Below are positions 40,316-48,733 of a stretch of DNA of 64,000 nucleotides, one piece after another. The translations under genes and the position numbers were made by a program. Source of the DNA: Opitutaceae bacterium (GTDB lineage: Bacteria > Verrucomicrobiota > Verrucomicrobiia > Opitutales > Opitutaceae); contig JAEUGX010000066.1 in NCBI GenBank assembly GCA_016795545.1, positions 18,114-82,113 of the forward strand, in the 5' to 3' direction. Each line of letters starts with the position of its first letter. Position 1 is the stretch's first letter. Below the pieces are notes generated by a model. The model searched no databases. It saw only the letters and a list, made by a program, of their open reading frames with translations, and had not been told where the DNA came from.

Positions 40316-41062
40316 CTAGGACAGCAGCCCGCCGTCGACCACCCAGGTCGTGCCGGTCACGAACCGGGCCGCGTCCGACGCGAGGAAGGCCACGACCTCC
40401 GCCACGTCGGCCGGCTTGCCCTGGCCCAGCGGCGTCTGGTTGATGGTGTCGCCGCCCATGCCCCGGGCGCGCATCTGGCGCTCGAGCTCCTCCGAGGCGT
40501 CGGTGCGGATGTCGCCCGGCGCCACCGCGATCACGCGGATGCGGTCGGGCGCCAGCTCGCGGCCCATCGACTGCGTGAGGGAGCCCACCGCCGCCTTGCC
40601 CGCGGCGTAGACCAGCGCGCCCTTCTGCGGGCGCAGGGCGTTGATCGAGGTGATGTTGACGATGGTCCCGCCGCCCGCGGCGCGAAGGTGCGGCACCGCG
40701 GACTGCGAGCAGAAGATGATGCCGCCGACGTTGACCGCCAGCATGCGCTGCACGTGCTCGGGCGTGGCCGTGGCCAGAGTCGACGAGGCGCCCATGCCGG
40801 AGAGCGCCGCGTTGTTGACGAGCGTGTCCACGCCGCCGAGCGCCTTCGCCGCCTCGTCCACGAAGCGCCGGCACTGCGCCGCGTCGCCGATGTCCACCGC
40901 CAGCGGGACCACCCGGTCGCCGTACTGCCGCACCAGGGGAGCGGCGACGGCCGGGTCCGGCTGTCCGACCGCGACCCGCGCGCCGCGGGCCAGGAAGGCC
41001 TCGGTGATGGCGCGCCCGATGTTGGTGGCTCCGCCGGTGACGATGATCCGGGTGGGTTGCAT
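40316..41062 (-). CDS. Short-chain dehydrogenase/reductase (SDR)
   Basis: A 248-residue classical SDR that should oxidise or reduce a sugar or polyol hydroxyl with NAD(P). The cofactor motif is VTGGATNIGRAI, followed by VNNAALSGMG. The active site has Ser in IVNITSINALRPQ and YAAGKAAVGSLTQSM (Tyr, Lys), and the C terminus is FVTGTTWVVDGGLLS. ATG 41062 fits the family start. It is the first gene of the four-gene operon SDR / epimerase-like / PLP / MFS. The upstream 178-bp gap is shared with a divergent operon and holds a possible operator. Confidence 0.92.
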   Translation of the reverse strand: MQPTRIIVTGGATNIGRAITEAFLARGARVAVGQPDPAVAAPLVRQYGDRVVPLAVDIGDAAQCRRFVDEAAKALGGVDTLVNNAALSGMGASSTLATATPEHVQRMLAVNVGGIIFCSQSAVPHLRAAGGGTIVNITSINALRPQKGALVYAAGKAAVGSLTQSMGRELAPDRIRVIAVAPGDIRTDASEELERQMRARGMGGDTINQTPLGQGKPADVAEVVAFLASDAARFVTGTTWVVDGGLLS

Positions 41063-41144
41063 GATAGGTGGGTCAGGTGGCTGCGGCGGTCCCGGCCTGG
41101 GACCCCGCACGCTGGCATGGGTCCTGAGCCGGATTCAAACCCGA

Positions 41145-41170
41145 TCAGCTGGTTTCATGATTTGACCAGC
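41145..41170. promoter_or_regulatory. Operator-like element in divergent gap
   Basis: TCAGCTGGTTTCATGATTT at 41145-41163 resembles 53371-53389 (14 of 19 positions). It overlaps an inverted repeat GCTGGT-N11-ACCAGC (41148-41170). It lies between the SDR operon and the operon containing a GntR-LacI regulator, whose paralogue lies near the other sites. Confidence 0.45.
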
Positions 41171-41240
41171 GCCGGGCCGGCGTCAACAGGCTTGCGGTAG
41201 CCCGGCCGCAGGCTATCCATGCCCCGTTCCGTTCCCGCCC

Positions 41241-41969
41241 ATGCATTCCTCGCCCGTCCTGTTCGCGCCCGAGTTCCGAGCCAGCCGTCGCCGCCCCGGC
41301 GGAGACGAGTCCGCGCCGCTGGACTTGGCCGAGGTTTTTCCCGACTACCACGCGCAGGACCGGGTCGCGATCGTGGCCCCCACCTGGGAGGACAGCTTCC
41401 TCGCGAACGCGGCGGGGGTCTGCGCCCTGACCGCCCTTTTTTATGACGCGCAGCGCGCCACCAGGCGCCCGTTCTACACCTACCCGTCGCACTACCTGCT
41501 GCTCTGCCACGGCGCCGAGGGCCTGCCGACCCGGCAGGGCGTCCGCCCGCTGTCGCCGGAGAAGGCCGGCTACCCCTGGGGCAGCCTCGACGTGTGGCCC
41601 GAGACCCAGTGGCTCGCGGTGCCGCGCGACACCTCCGCGCTGCTGCGGACGATCTTCGCCCAGCACATCCACCGGCTCCTCTGGCCGGAGTCGCTGCCGA
41701 TCGAATTTTCCGGCCCGCCGCTGCCCGGCTACATGCGCCTGATCATCGGCAGCCGGCTCAAGTCCGTGCACTACTACGACGCGGCGGAGCCCGACCTCCG
41801 GATCGAGGCCTCGGCGCGCGCCCACGCCATCCTCGACCACGCCCCGCGGCTGTTCGCCGGGGACTTCGCGCCGCCGCGCGAGAGCCGCTACCGGACGGTC
41901 GCGCCTGCCGACTTCATGGCGCGCGTGGCGGCGGGCTTCGGCCCGGCGCCGGCAGCGGCCGAGGACTGA
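41241..41969 (+). CDS. Protein of unknown function, first gene of regulator/aldolase operon
   Basis: A 242-residue soluble protein without signal peptide. I do not recognise a family. It has a globular composition, with aromatic-rich segments (FYTYPSHYLLLCHGAEG and HYYDAAEPDLRIEAS) and an acidic-basic C terminus. It is followed after 14 bases by a GntR-LacI hybrid regulator and then by an HpcH/HpaI aldolase, so it belongs to that sugar-acid regulon. Start at ATG 41241 is the first Met of the open frame; the frame has steady codon usage like its neighbours. Confidence 0.68.
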   Translation: MHSSPVLFAPEFRASRRRPGGDESAPLDLAEVFPDYHAQDRVAIVAPTWEDSFLANAAGVCALTALFYDAQRATRRPFYTYPSHYLLLCHGAEGLPTRQGVRPLSPEKAGYPWGSLDVWPETQWLAVPRDTSALLRTIFAQHIHRLLWPESLPIEFSGPPLPGYMRLIIGSRLKSVHYYDAAEPDLRIEASARAHAILDHAPRLFAGDFAPPRESRYRTVAPADFMARVAAGFGPAPAAAED

Positions 41970-41983
41970 TCCGCCGCGCCGCC

Positions 41984-43075
41984 ATGTCCGGCATCCCGCA
42001 GCGCCAGTATCTCTCGACCCAAGCCGCCGCGTACCTGCGCGAGGGTATCCTCCAGCGCACGTGGCGCGAGCACCTGCCGAGCGAGCGGCGGCTCTGCGAG
42101 CTGCTCCGCGTCAGCCGCCCGACCGTCCGCGCGGCGCTGCACCTCATCGCCAAGGAGGGCCTGATCGAGGTCAGCCAGGGGCGGCGCAACCGCATCATCA
42201 CCGCCGGCGCCCGCCGGCAGCCCGCGGCGCCCCGGCGGCTGGTCGTCATCATCACCCACCTGCCGCTGACGGGATTGCGCACCGACACGTACCACTCGGT
42301 CAGCGAGCTCCGCGCGCACCTGGCGACGCACGGCTTCGCCACCGAGTACCTCGTCTGCCAGGGGCGATCCGTCACCGAGCAGCGGCGCCAGCTCTCGACC
42401 TTCCTGCGCCAGAACCCGGTCTTCTGCTGCGTGCTGCTGTCCCTCCGCCGCGAGCTGCAGCAGTGGTTCGCCACCCAGTCCATCCCCGCCCTGGTCCTCG
42501 GCTCCTGCCCGCCGGAGATCCCGCTGCCCTCGCTCGACACGGACTACCGGGCCGCCGGGCGCCACGCCGCCGGCATCCTGCTGGGCAAGGGGCACCGCCG
42601 GCTCGCCGCGATCACCACCGACGTCAACGCCGGCGGCGACCTGACCAGCGAGGAGGGCTTCGTCGCGGGCGTCACCGAGGGCCCGCACGCCCGCGAGGCC
42701 CGCGTCACCGTCCTGCGCCACGGCGGCCCCACCGCCCGCCTGTACAAGCAGCTCGACCAGCTCTTCGTGCCGGCCGACGCGCCCACCGCGGTGTTCGTGG
42801 TGCGCGAGGACCTGGCCTTCATCGTGCTCAACTACCTGCTGCAGCGGGGGCTGTCCGTGCCGGACAAGGTCTCGTTCATCTCGCGCGATCCCAACCCGGT
42901 GTTCGCGCAGCTGCTTCCTCCCCTCGCCCACTACACGTTCGAGGCCGGCGCCTACAACCACCGCCTCAGCCGGCTCATGCTGCAGCTCGTCACCCACGGC
43001 TCCCTGCCCCCCGAGCCGAACCTCATCTTTCCCGACTTCTACCCCGGCGGCTCCGTGGCGAAGCGTGACGCCTGA
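41984..43075 (+). CDS. GntR-LacI hybrid transcriptional regulator (copy 1)
   Basis: A 363-residue regulator with an N-terminal GntR-type winged helix (about 1-75; YLREGILQRTWREHLPSE, LLRVSRPTVRAALHLIAKEG) joined to a LacI-type periplasmic-binding-like sensor domain (about 85-355; HAAGILLGKGHRRLAAIT). This AraR-like layout senses sugars or sugar derivatives. A paralogue of the same layout is encoded at 51183. ATG 41984 was chosen because it begins the winged-helix domain; the frame is open further upstream but overlaps the preceding gene. It sits between an unknown gene (14-bp gap) and the aldolase. Confidence 0.88.
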   Translation: MSGIPQRQYLSTQAAAYLREGILQRTWREHLPSERRLCELLRVSRPTVRAALHLIAKEGLIEVSQGRRNRIITAGARRQPAAPRRLVVIITHLPLTGLRTDTYHSVSELRAHLATHGFATEYLVCQGRSVTEQRRQLSTFLRQNPVFCCVLLSLRRELQQWFATQSIPALVLGSCPPEIPLPSLDTDYRAAGRHAAGILLGKGHRRLAAITTDVNAGGDLTSEEGFVAGVTEGPHAREARVTVLRHGGPTARLYKQLDQLFVPADAPTAVFVVREDLAFIVLNYLLQRGLSVPDKVSFISRDPNPVFAQLLPPLAHYTFEAGAYNHRLSRLMLQLVTHGSLPPEPNLIFPDFYPGGSVAKRDA

Positions 43076-43172
43076 GCCCGCCCCGCTTTGGCCAGCCGAC
43101 CTTACCACCGCTCCGGTTTTGACTTCACCCCGGGCCGCCCCTGACTCCGCGTTCATCGCACCCTCAACCGCC

Positions 43173-43964
43173 ATGCTCGCCTCCTCTCTCAAAACCCGCC
43201 TCCGGAACAAGCTTTACACCGTCGGTCCGACGCTCACCTCCCACGCCTGGGCCGGCCAGATCGAGATCTTCCAAAAGGCCGGCATGCATTTCGCCCTGCT
43301 CGACTTCGAGCACGGCTCGCACAGCCTGCCCATGGCGGAGGAATACTGCCGCATCGGGCGCCTGCTCGACTTTCCGATCATCATCCGCCCCGAGACGTCG
43401 CAGTATCACGTCATCCGCAAGTACATCGACATGGGGCCGGCCGGCCTGATGATCCCCTGGACCGAGCGGCCCGAGCAGCTCGAGGCGCTGCGCGACGGCG
43501 TCTTCACCCCGCCGCGGGGCCGCCGCGGCCCGGGCGGCCCGTCGATCGGGCACAACCGCTCCATCGACCGCGCGGGCTGGGACGAGATCGAGAAGAATCT
43601 CTGCCTCATCGCCCAGATCGAGTCGCCCGCGGGCATCGCGGCGCTGCCAGGCCTCATCGACCACGACTGGCTCGATGCCACCATGCTCGGGCCCTACGAC
43701 CTCGCGCTGAACATGGACCTCTGCTGGCAGCCGAACCACCCCGACCTGCTCGCCGCCATCCAGCGGGTCCACACGCAGTCGGCCAAGGTCGGCAAACCCT
43801 GCGGCACGGTCACGTACGACCGCGCCACCACCGAATACTGGGTCAAGCGCGGTTTCCACTTCTTCATCTACGGCGACCCCGCGGGCATGATCGCCGCCGA
43901 ATGCCGCCGGATGGTGCAGGAAGTGAAGGAGCTGAGCGAACTCCACGCCGCCGCGCTGAAGTGA
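43173..43964 (+). CDS. HpcH/HpaI aldolase family protein (second copy)
   Basis: A 263-residue class II aldolase of the same superfamily as the gene at 4403, but clearly diverged. Motifs are FALLDFEHGSHSLPMAEEY near residue 40, AQIESPAGIAALPGL with the metal-binding Glu, and MLGPYDLALNMDL with the acidic partner. It should cleave a 2-keto-3-deoxy acid to pyruvate plus an aldehyde. ATG 43173 gives the usual start MLASSLKTRLRNK; ATG 43065 overlaps the regulator stop and adds an unlikely proline-rich leader. It is third gene of the operon with the GntR-LacI regulator and a 97-bp gap. Confidence 0.87.
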   Translation: MLASSLKTRLRNKLYTVGPTLTSHAWAGQIEIFQKAGMHFALLDFEHGSHSLPMAEEYCRIGRLLDFPIIIRPETSQYHVIRKYIDMGPAGLMIPWTERPEQLEALRDGVFTPPRGRRGPGGPSIGHNRSIDRAGWDEIEKNLCLIAQIESPAGIAALPGLIDHDWLDATMLGPYDLALNMDLCWQPNHPDLLAAIQRVHTQSAKVGKPCGTVTYDRATTEYWVKRGFHFFIYGDPAGMIAAECRRMVQEVKELSELHAAALK

Positions 43965-43989
43965 TCCCGGGCGCCGGGCGCGTCCCCGC

Positions 43990-46269
43990 CTACTTCACGT
44001 CCGCCAGGCCGTCGCGGAACTCGACCTCGCTGACCAGCCGGCCCGCCGGATCCCACCGGCGCGCGGTCCCGTGCGCGTGGAGCCGCCGCCAGGACGACTG
44101 CGCCTTCGGCTTCCCGTCGGGCCAGTACTGGGTCCAGGTGCTGACGCCGCCGGGCTGGTGGTCGCGTTCCCAGACCTTCCCGCCGCCGGGGGCGTAGAGG
44201 ACCTCGCGGCCCGTCTTTTCCCCGCGCGTGAAGCTGGCCTCGTACTGGAGCATGCCGTCGGGGTAGTACCACCGCTCGGGGCCGTGCTGCAGGTAGCGGC
44301 CGTCGTCGCCCACGCCCGCGGACCAGCGCAGGCGCACCTGGCCGCCCGGGTGGCGCTCCGTGTGCTCCTCGACCGCGTCGACCCGGTGCGCGGAGTTGGC
44401 CATCAGCGCGGCATCGTCTTCCGGCCACTGCCCGTCCGACAGCAGCCAGGCCTCGTTGAACGTCAGGTGCAGGCACGGCCGGTTCATGGTGGTGACGAGA
44501 TGGATCAGGTCGTCGGCGCCCTGGCGCAGCACGGAGTAGCCGACCGTGAACATGTCGCGGGTCTCGTGCTTCTGCACCCCGATGAGCGGCTTCAGCCGCC
44601 AAGTGCGGCCGTCGTCCTCGGAGATGCCCACCGTGCAGCCCGGCCGGTCGCGCCACTCCGCCGGACTCGGCTCGACGGAGTTGCGGTTGTCCGTCACGAA
44701 GATCAGCCGGCCGCTGCGCAGGCGCAGCAGGCTGCTGCGCTGGTTGCTGCCGCCCCAGCTGAACGGGGTCTTCTCCCGGGTGAAGCTGCGCGCGCCGTCG
44801 CGCGAGATCGAGGCGGTCATGTAGTGGTCGATCTGGTCCTTGCGGCCGTTCAGGCCGATAATCGACCGGCCGTCGGAGAGGAGCGCGAAGGTCGTGTGGC
44901 CGCCGTGTGCGCGCCCGCGCCGGTCCTGCCACGTCCGCAGGTCGTCCGCACTGGTCCAGAGGATCGAGTCGGAGTTCGCGCCGTCGACCGCGACGTAGAC
45001 GACGCCGTCGCGGTCGCGGAACGCCGTGTTGATCGGCTGCGCGTCGCTGGCGCCGAACGGGGTCGTGAACCGCGGGTACCGCACCGGCCCCCAAGTGGCG
45101 CCGCTGTCCTCGGTCGTCACCCACTGGAAGGGCGGGCGACCGGGCAACTTCGGAAGGCCCCAGAACAGGTGCGTCCGCCCGCCGTCGGTCCAGAGCAGCG
45201 GCGCATGGTCGTTGGCGCCGGGCACGTCGAAGCCGAAATCGGGCATCTCCCACTCCTCGCGGCCCAGCCGCAGCCGGGTGGCCAGCAGGCCGACCTCGGG
45301 GTTGTACTCCGTCCAGCAGGTGTAGGCGACGAACAGCAGGTCGCCGTTCGGCAGCACCTCGAGCGCTCCGCTGTGCTGGTGTCCGCCCAGGCCGGGGTGC
45401 AGCCCGAGCGCCGTCATGCGCCGCTGGTGCGAGGCATCCTCGTACACGTTGCCCTCCCAGGATTCCGGCGGCGTGGGCACGAGGTGGCGCTTGCGGAAGT
45501 ACGGCCGCGCCGGATCCGGCCGGTAGCGGGCCGCCGCCGCCGTCGTCGACTGCCGCACGCCGGTCGCAAAATACCTCGTCTCCGCCGGATACGGCGGCGT
45601 CGGCACCGGCGGTGCCTGCACCACACGGAAGCTTAGGTTCGCCTCGACCAGGGGCAGCCCGTAGGCGGGCGGCAGTCCGGCGCGGTTCGCGGGCCGGTTG
45701 TAGCCGATCGGCAGGATCACCCGGTCGTCCACGTCCAGCTTGTCGCCGCGCAGCACGCGCACGAGGCCCCGGTCCGGGCCCGTGGGATCCGTCTGGTCCT
45801 CCGGGCGGTATTCCCCGTACCAATCCTGGCACCATTCCACCACGTCGTCGAGCATGCCCGCCAGCCGGCCGCCGTCGGCCGCGCCCTCGAGGCGGCACGC
45901 GTACTCCCACTCCGCCTCGGTCGGCAGCCGGTACGGCTTGCCTTCCCGCTCACTGAGCCAGGCGCAGAACGCAACCGCGTCGTCCCAGGTGACGCCGATC
46001 GCCTTCGCCGTGAGCGGGCTCTTGTGGTCGGGCCGGAACTGCAGGAACTGCCGCCGGGTGACCTCCAGGCGGGAGATCAGGAACGGCCGGGAGATCGTGA
46101 CCTGGTGCGCGGGCTGCTCGTCCCACTTGCCGTCGGCGGAGCCGCGCCGGTACGTGCCGGCGGGGATCTCGACCAGTTCCATGCCGAGGGAGTTGGGGGC
46201 GGCGCCGCCGACGGCCGCGCCGCCGAGACCGATCGCCGCCACGAGTAGACGCCAGGAACAGGAAGTCAT
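43990..46269 (-). CDS. Exported FGE-sulfatase / BNR sialidase-like / MORN fusion
   Basis: A 759-residue protein with a signal peptide (SWRLLVAAIGLGGAAVGGAA). Domain 1 (about 25-217) is a SUMF1/formylglycine-generating-enzyme-like fold: GMELVEIPAGTYRRGS, YRLPTEAEWEYACR and VRVLRG, but its central part is short and the usual GNVWEW motif reads DDVVEWCQDWYG. Domain 2 (about 270-610) has BNR/sialidase-type repeats (SxDxGxTW-like: TTEDSGATWGPV, SISRDGARSFTRE, ISEDDGRTWRL), a six-bladed propeller. Domain 3 (about 650-759) has MORN-like repeats (ERWYYPDGMLQYEASF, TQYWPDGKPKAQSSW). The function is probably a secreted glycan-binding or sialidase-like protein. ATG 46269 gives a better leader than ATG 46314. 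Confidence 0.78.
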   Translation of the reverse strand: MTSCSWRLLVAAIGLGGAAVGGAAPNSLGMELVEIPAGTYRRGSADGKWDEQPAHQVTISRPFLISRLEVTRRQFLQFRPDHKSPLTAKAIGVTWDDAVAFCAWLSEREGKPYRLPTEAEWEYACRLEGAADGGRLAGMLDDVVEWCQDWYGEYRPEDQTDPTGPDRGLVRVLRGDKLDVDDRVILPIGYNRPANRAGLPPAYGLPLVEANLSFRVVQAPPVPTPPYPAETRYFATGVRQSTTAAAARYRPDPARPYFRKRHLVPTPPESWEGNVYEDASHQRRMTALGLHPGLGGHQHSGALEVLPNGDLLFVAYTCWTEYNPEVGLLATRLRLGREEWEMPDFGFDVPGANDHAPLLWTDGGRTHLFWGLPKLPGRPPFQWVTTEDSGATWGPVRYPRFTTPFGASDAQPINTAFRDRDGVVYVAVDGANSDSILWTSADDLRTWQDRRGRAHGGHTTFALLSDGRSIIGLNGRKDQIDHYMTASISRDGARSFTREKTPFSWGGSNQRSSLLRLRSGRLIFVTDNRNSVEPSPAEWRDRPGCTVGISEDDGRTWRLKPLIGVQKHETRDMFTVGYSVLRQGADDLIHLVTTMNRPCLHLTFNEAWLLSDGQWPEDDAALMANSAHRVDAVEEHTERHPGGQVRLRWSAGVGDDGRYLQHGPERWYYPDGMLQYEASFTRGEKTGREVLYAPGGGKVWERDHQPGGVSTWTQYWPDGKPKAQSSWRRLHAHGTARRWDPAGRLVSEVEFRDGLADVK

Positions 46270-46346
46270 GCGGGAGGAAGGGGTGAAGGGCGTCCACTCA
46301 CAGCCCGTCCCCACGCCCGGTCAAGCACCGGCTATTTCACGGCCGT

Positions 46347-47507
46347 TCACGGCGACCCCGCCAGCGCGGCGCGCAACACCGGCTCGAAGGCGTCGGCCTG
46401 CCGCATGAAGCCCAGATCGTTCGGATGGGAACCGTCGGTCGTACCCTCGTGGTCGTCGCCCAGCAGCGCGTCGCCCGCGAGGTAGTACAGCCCGGTGACG
46501 CCCTCCTGCCGCAGCCGCGCGAACTCGGTGCGGAGCGCCGCGTGGTTGTCCGTGTGGTGCCGGTCGCGCTCGGGCAGGAGCCAGGCGTTGGGATTGCGGC
46601 GGTCCTCGACGAGCACGATCGGGGTGTCGGGCCGGGCCCGGCGGAGCATCCGCACCAGCGGCGCGCAGCGCTCGGTGACCTCGTGGGGATAGAGGTTGGG
46701 CAGGCAGTCGATCACGTACGCGGCCGCGTCGATTTTGACGAGGAACTCGCCGACCGCGGCATCCATGCGGCCGTTGCCGCCGAAGCCGAGGTTGACGACG
46801 GGCCGGTCCAGCCGCCGGCCGAGGATCGCGGTGTGCACGAGGCCGGGGCGCGAGGCGGCGGAGCCGTGGGTGATCGAGGTGCCGTAGAAGACGATCGGCT
46901 TCTCCGGCCGCGGCGCCACGGGCTCGAACCGCGCCGTCGGCGGCACGCCGACCTCCAGTTCCTCGACGCCGTTGGCCAGCGGGAGGTAGGCGGCGTACTC
47001 GCGCAGGCCCGGGCCGATGTCGTAGCCCCAGACGAGCGGCTGCACCACCGTCTGGGCGTCGGGCCGCGAGTTGCCCGCCCAGCGCCAGCGGCCGTCCGCG
47101 CCGCGCGCGTAGAGGTCGATGCCGCTGGCGCCGATCGCCGACATGTTCGGGCTGGCGAGCTTTGCCTTCAGCAGCGTGTAGCGCACCCAGATCTGCGGCG
47201 CGTCGGTCCTGAAGCGGAACATCATCCCCGTGCTGTCGCGGCTCAGCCGCCAGACCGCCGCGGTCACCCGGCCCTCGGCGGCCGCCGGGAAGCGGTCGTA
47301 CCAGCGCCGGCGCGCGAGCTCCGGCCAGGCCCGGCCCTCGACGCCCCACTCGCGCACGTGGCGCCAGGACAGCTCCGGCACCACGGGCCGCTCCGGCGGA
47401 CAAGTGGGGCCGGGGTGGCCGGCGGGGGGCGTCTCGGCCCGGGCGGAAGCCGCCGCGCCGGCGGCCAGCAGGCAGAGCGGGAGGAGGCAGTACAGGGGGA
47501 GGTGCAT
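46347..47507 (-). CDS. Exported SGNH/GDSL hydrolase with GxDLY N-terminal domain
   Basis: A 386-residue protein with signal peptide (HLPLYCLLPLCLLAAGAA). An N-terminal GxDLY domain (GASGIDLYARG near residue 120) of the Esterase_SGNH_hydro-type family precedes an SGNH hydrolase (about 190-380). Catalytic Ser is in IVFYGTSITHGSAA, Gly/Asn in LGFGGNGRMD, and Asp-His in TTDGSHPNDLGF. Such enzymes deacetylate or de-esterify carbohydrates. ATG 47507 is chosen; a GTG at 47519 would overlap the amidohydrolase stop as GTGA and give four extra residues, so coupling is likely either way. Confidence 0.87.
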   Translation of the reverse strand: MHLPLYCLLPLCLLAAGAAASARAETPPAGHPGPTCPPERPVVPELSWRHVREWGVEGRAWPELARRRWYDRFPAAAEGRVTAAVWRLSRDSTGMMFRFRTDAPQIWVRYTLLKAKLASPNMSAIGASGIDLYARGADGRWRWAGNSRPDAQTVVQPLVWGYDIGPGLREYAAYLPLANGVEELEVGVPPTARFEPVAPRPEKPIVFYGTSITHGSAASRPGLVHTAILGRRLDRPVVNLGFGGNGRMDAAVGEFLVKIDAAAYVIDCLPNLYPHEVTERCAPLVRMLRRARPDTPIVLVEDRRNPNAWLLPERDRHHTDNHAALRTEFARLRQEGVTGLYYLAGDALLGDDHEGTTDGSHPNDLGFMRQADAFEPVLRAALAGSP

Positions 47508-47515
47508 GGGAAAGT

Positions 47516-48550
47516 TCACGGGGCGGCCGGGGCGGAGCCCGGCTCCGCCGGCAGGTGGGGCTCGAGCAGGCGCAGCGCGTTGGCGAGGAAGATGTCCCGG
47601 AGGTCGCCCGCCGTGAGCCCGGCATCGGTGCACGCCTCCTGCAGCGAGAGCAGCGACTCGATGCCGATGAGGCTCATGTCGGCGCGCGCCCCGGGCGGGG
47701 TGGCGGCCGGCTCGAGGTCCGGGTGCAGCCAGAAGAACCCGGCGCCGACCGTGACCGCCCGGCCGCGCATCTCGCTGGTGGCGTAATCGGAGCCCCACAG
47801 CACCCGGCGCGGGCCGAGCAGCTGCAGCGCGACCCGGAACACCTCCAGTTCGCAGATCGCGGAGGTGTCGACGACCGCGTTGCCGAGGTCCGCGATCGCG
47901 TGCAGCCCGGCGCGAGCGTTGCGGTAGTTGAAGCTGCGGGCCACGTGCGGCAGCACCAGGCGCATCCGCGGGTAGGCCCGGCACAGCCGGCGGATCGAGG
48001 CCTGGTTCAGGGGGTCGTCGATGCCGCGGTCCCGCATGAGGTGCAGCATGAGGATGCCGCGCGTCTCGTGCAACAGCTCCCACATCCACTCCGGCGCGAA
48101 CGCCTCGACCGGGGCCGCGCTCATGCTCCCCTCGCGGATGTAGCAGGAATAGACCTTGAGCCCGCAGAACTGGCCGCCGCGCAGCTGCGCCGCGACCAGC
48201 GCGGGATCGTCGTCGGGCGACACCAGCAGCAGCGCGCGGCTCCGGGGCGTCCCGTGCCGCGCCACCTCGGCGTGCACCCAGGAGTTCAGCCGCGGCCGGT
48301 CCGCCGCCGGGTGCGGCAGGCCGAAATAGAGCCCGTGCAGGACCGCCACCTTCATGTAGCGCCGCAGCGCCGCCCGGTGCTCGGCGCAGCCCAGCGTGCC
48401 GCGGGCGTCGAGGAAGTCCCAGGTGCCGGGCGGGTAGCAGTCGGGCGCAAAGGGGTGCGCGTGGATGTCGTAGATTTCCGCCGGCAGGAAGCCGGACAGC
48501 GCCGCCGCCAGGCGCTCGTCCTGCCGGGTGAGTTCGCCCGCGTAGTTCAT
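47516..48550 (-). CDS. Amidohydrolase-family TIM-barrel protein (lactonase-like)
   Basis: A 344-residue cytoplasmic-type enzyme of the amidohydrolase_2 group (related to lactone hydrolases and to ACMS decarboxylase-type enzymes). Metal ligands appear as YDIHAHPFAP (His-x-His), GILMLHLMRD, LVLPHVARSF and LWGSDYATSE (Asp). In sugar-acid clusters this group opens aldonolactones or similar lactones, which fits the neighbouring genes but is not proven. It is upstream of and probably coupled to the SGNH esterase. ATG 48550 (MNYAGELTRQ) gives the family length. Confidence 0.82.
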   Translation of the reverse strand: MNYAGELTRQDERLAAALSGFLPAEIYDIHAHPFAPDCYPPGTWDFLDARGTLGCAEHRAALRRYMKVAVLHGLYFGLPHPAADRPRLNSWVHAEVARHGTPRSRALLLVSPDDDPALVAAQLRGGQFCGLKVYSCYIREGSMSAAPVEAFAPEWMWELLHETRGILMLHLMRDRGIDDPLNQASIRRLCRAYPRMRLVLPHVARSFNYRNARAGLHAIADLGNAVVDTSAICELEVFRVALQLLGPRRVLWGSDYATSEMRGRAVTVGAGFFWLHPDLEPAATPPGARADMSLIGIESLLSLQEACTDAGLTAGDLRDIFLANALRLLEPHLPAEPGSAPAAP

Positions 48551-48733
48551 GGCGCGGGACAGGCCGGCTCCGCCGTCGCAAGGACGGGACGGGGCGCGGG
48601 CGGAAGGGACGCGGGGGGACGGATCATGCGGGAAGCGGGCGGGAGGCGGGACGGCGGCGGAAAGCGGGACGGCCGGCCCGGAAATCCTGCGTGGATTTCC
48701 GGCCGGCCGGAACGGAGGGCGCAGCGGTGGAGC

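Noticed and set aside
41113..41170. A minus-strand tRNA-like segment with a CAT triplet in a loop and GGGTTTGAATCC resembling a T arm.
   Set aside because: No D arm or matching acceptor stem was found, the T-stem pairs badly, and C56 is replaced by T. The hairpin is better explained by the inverted repeat at 41148-41170.
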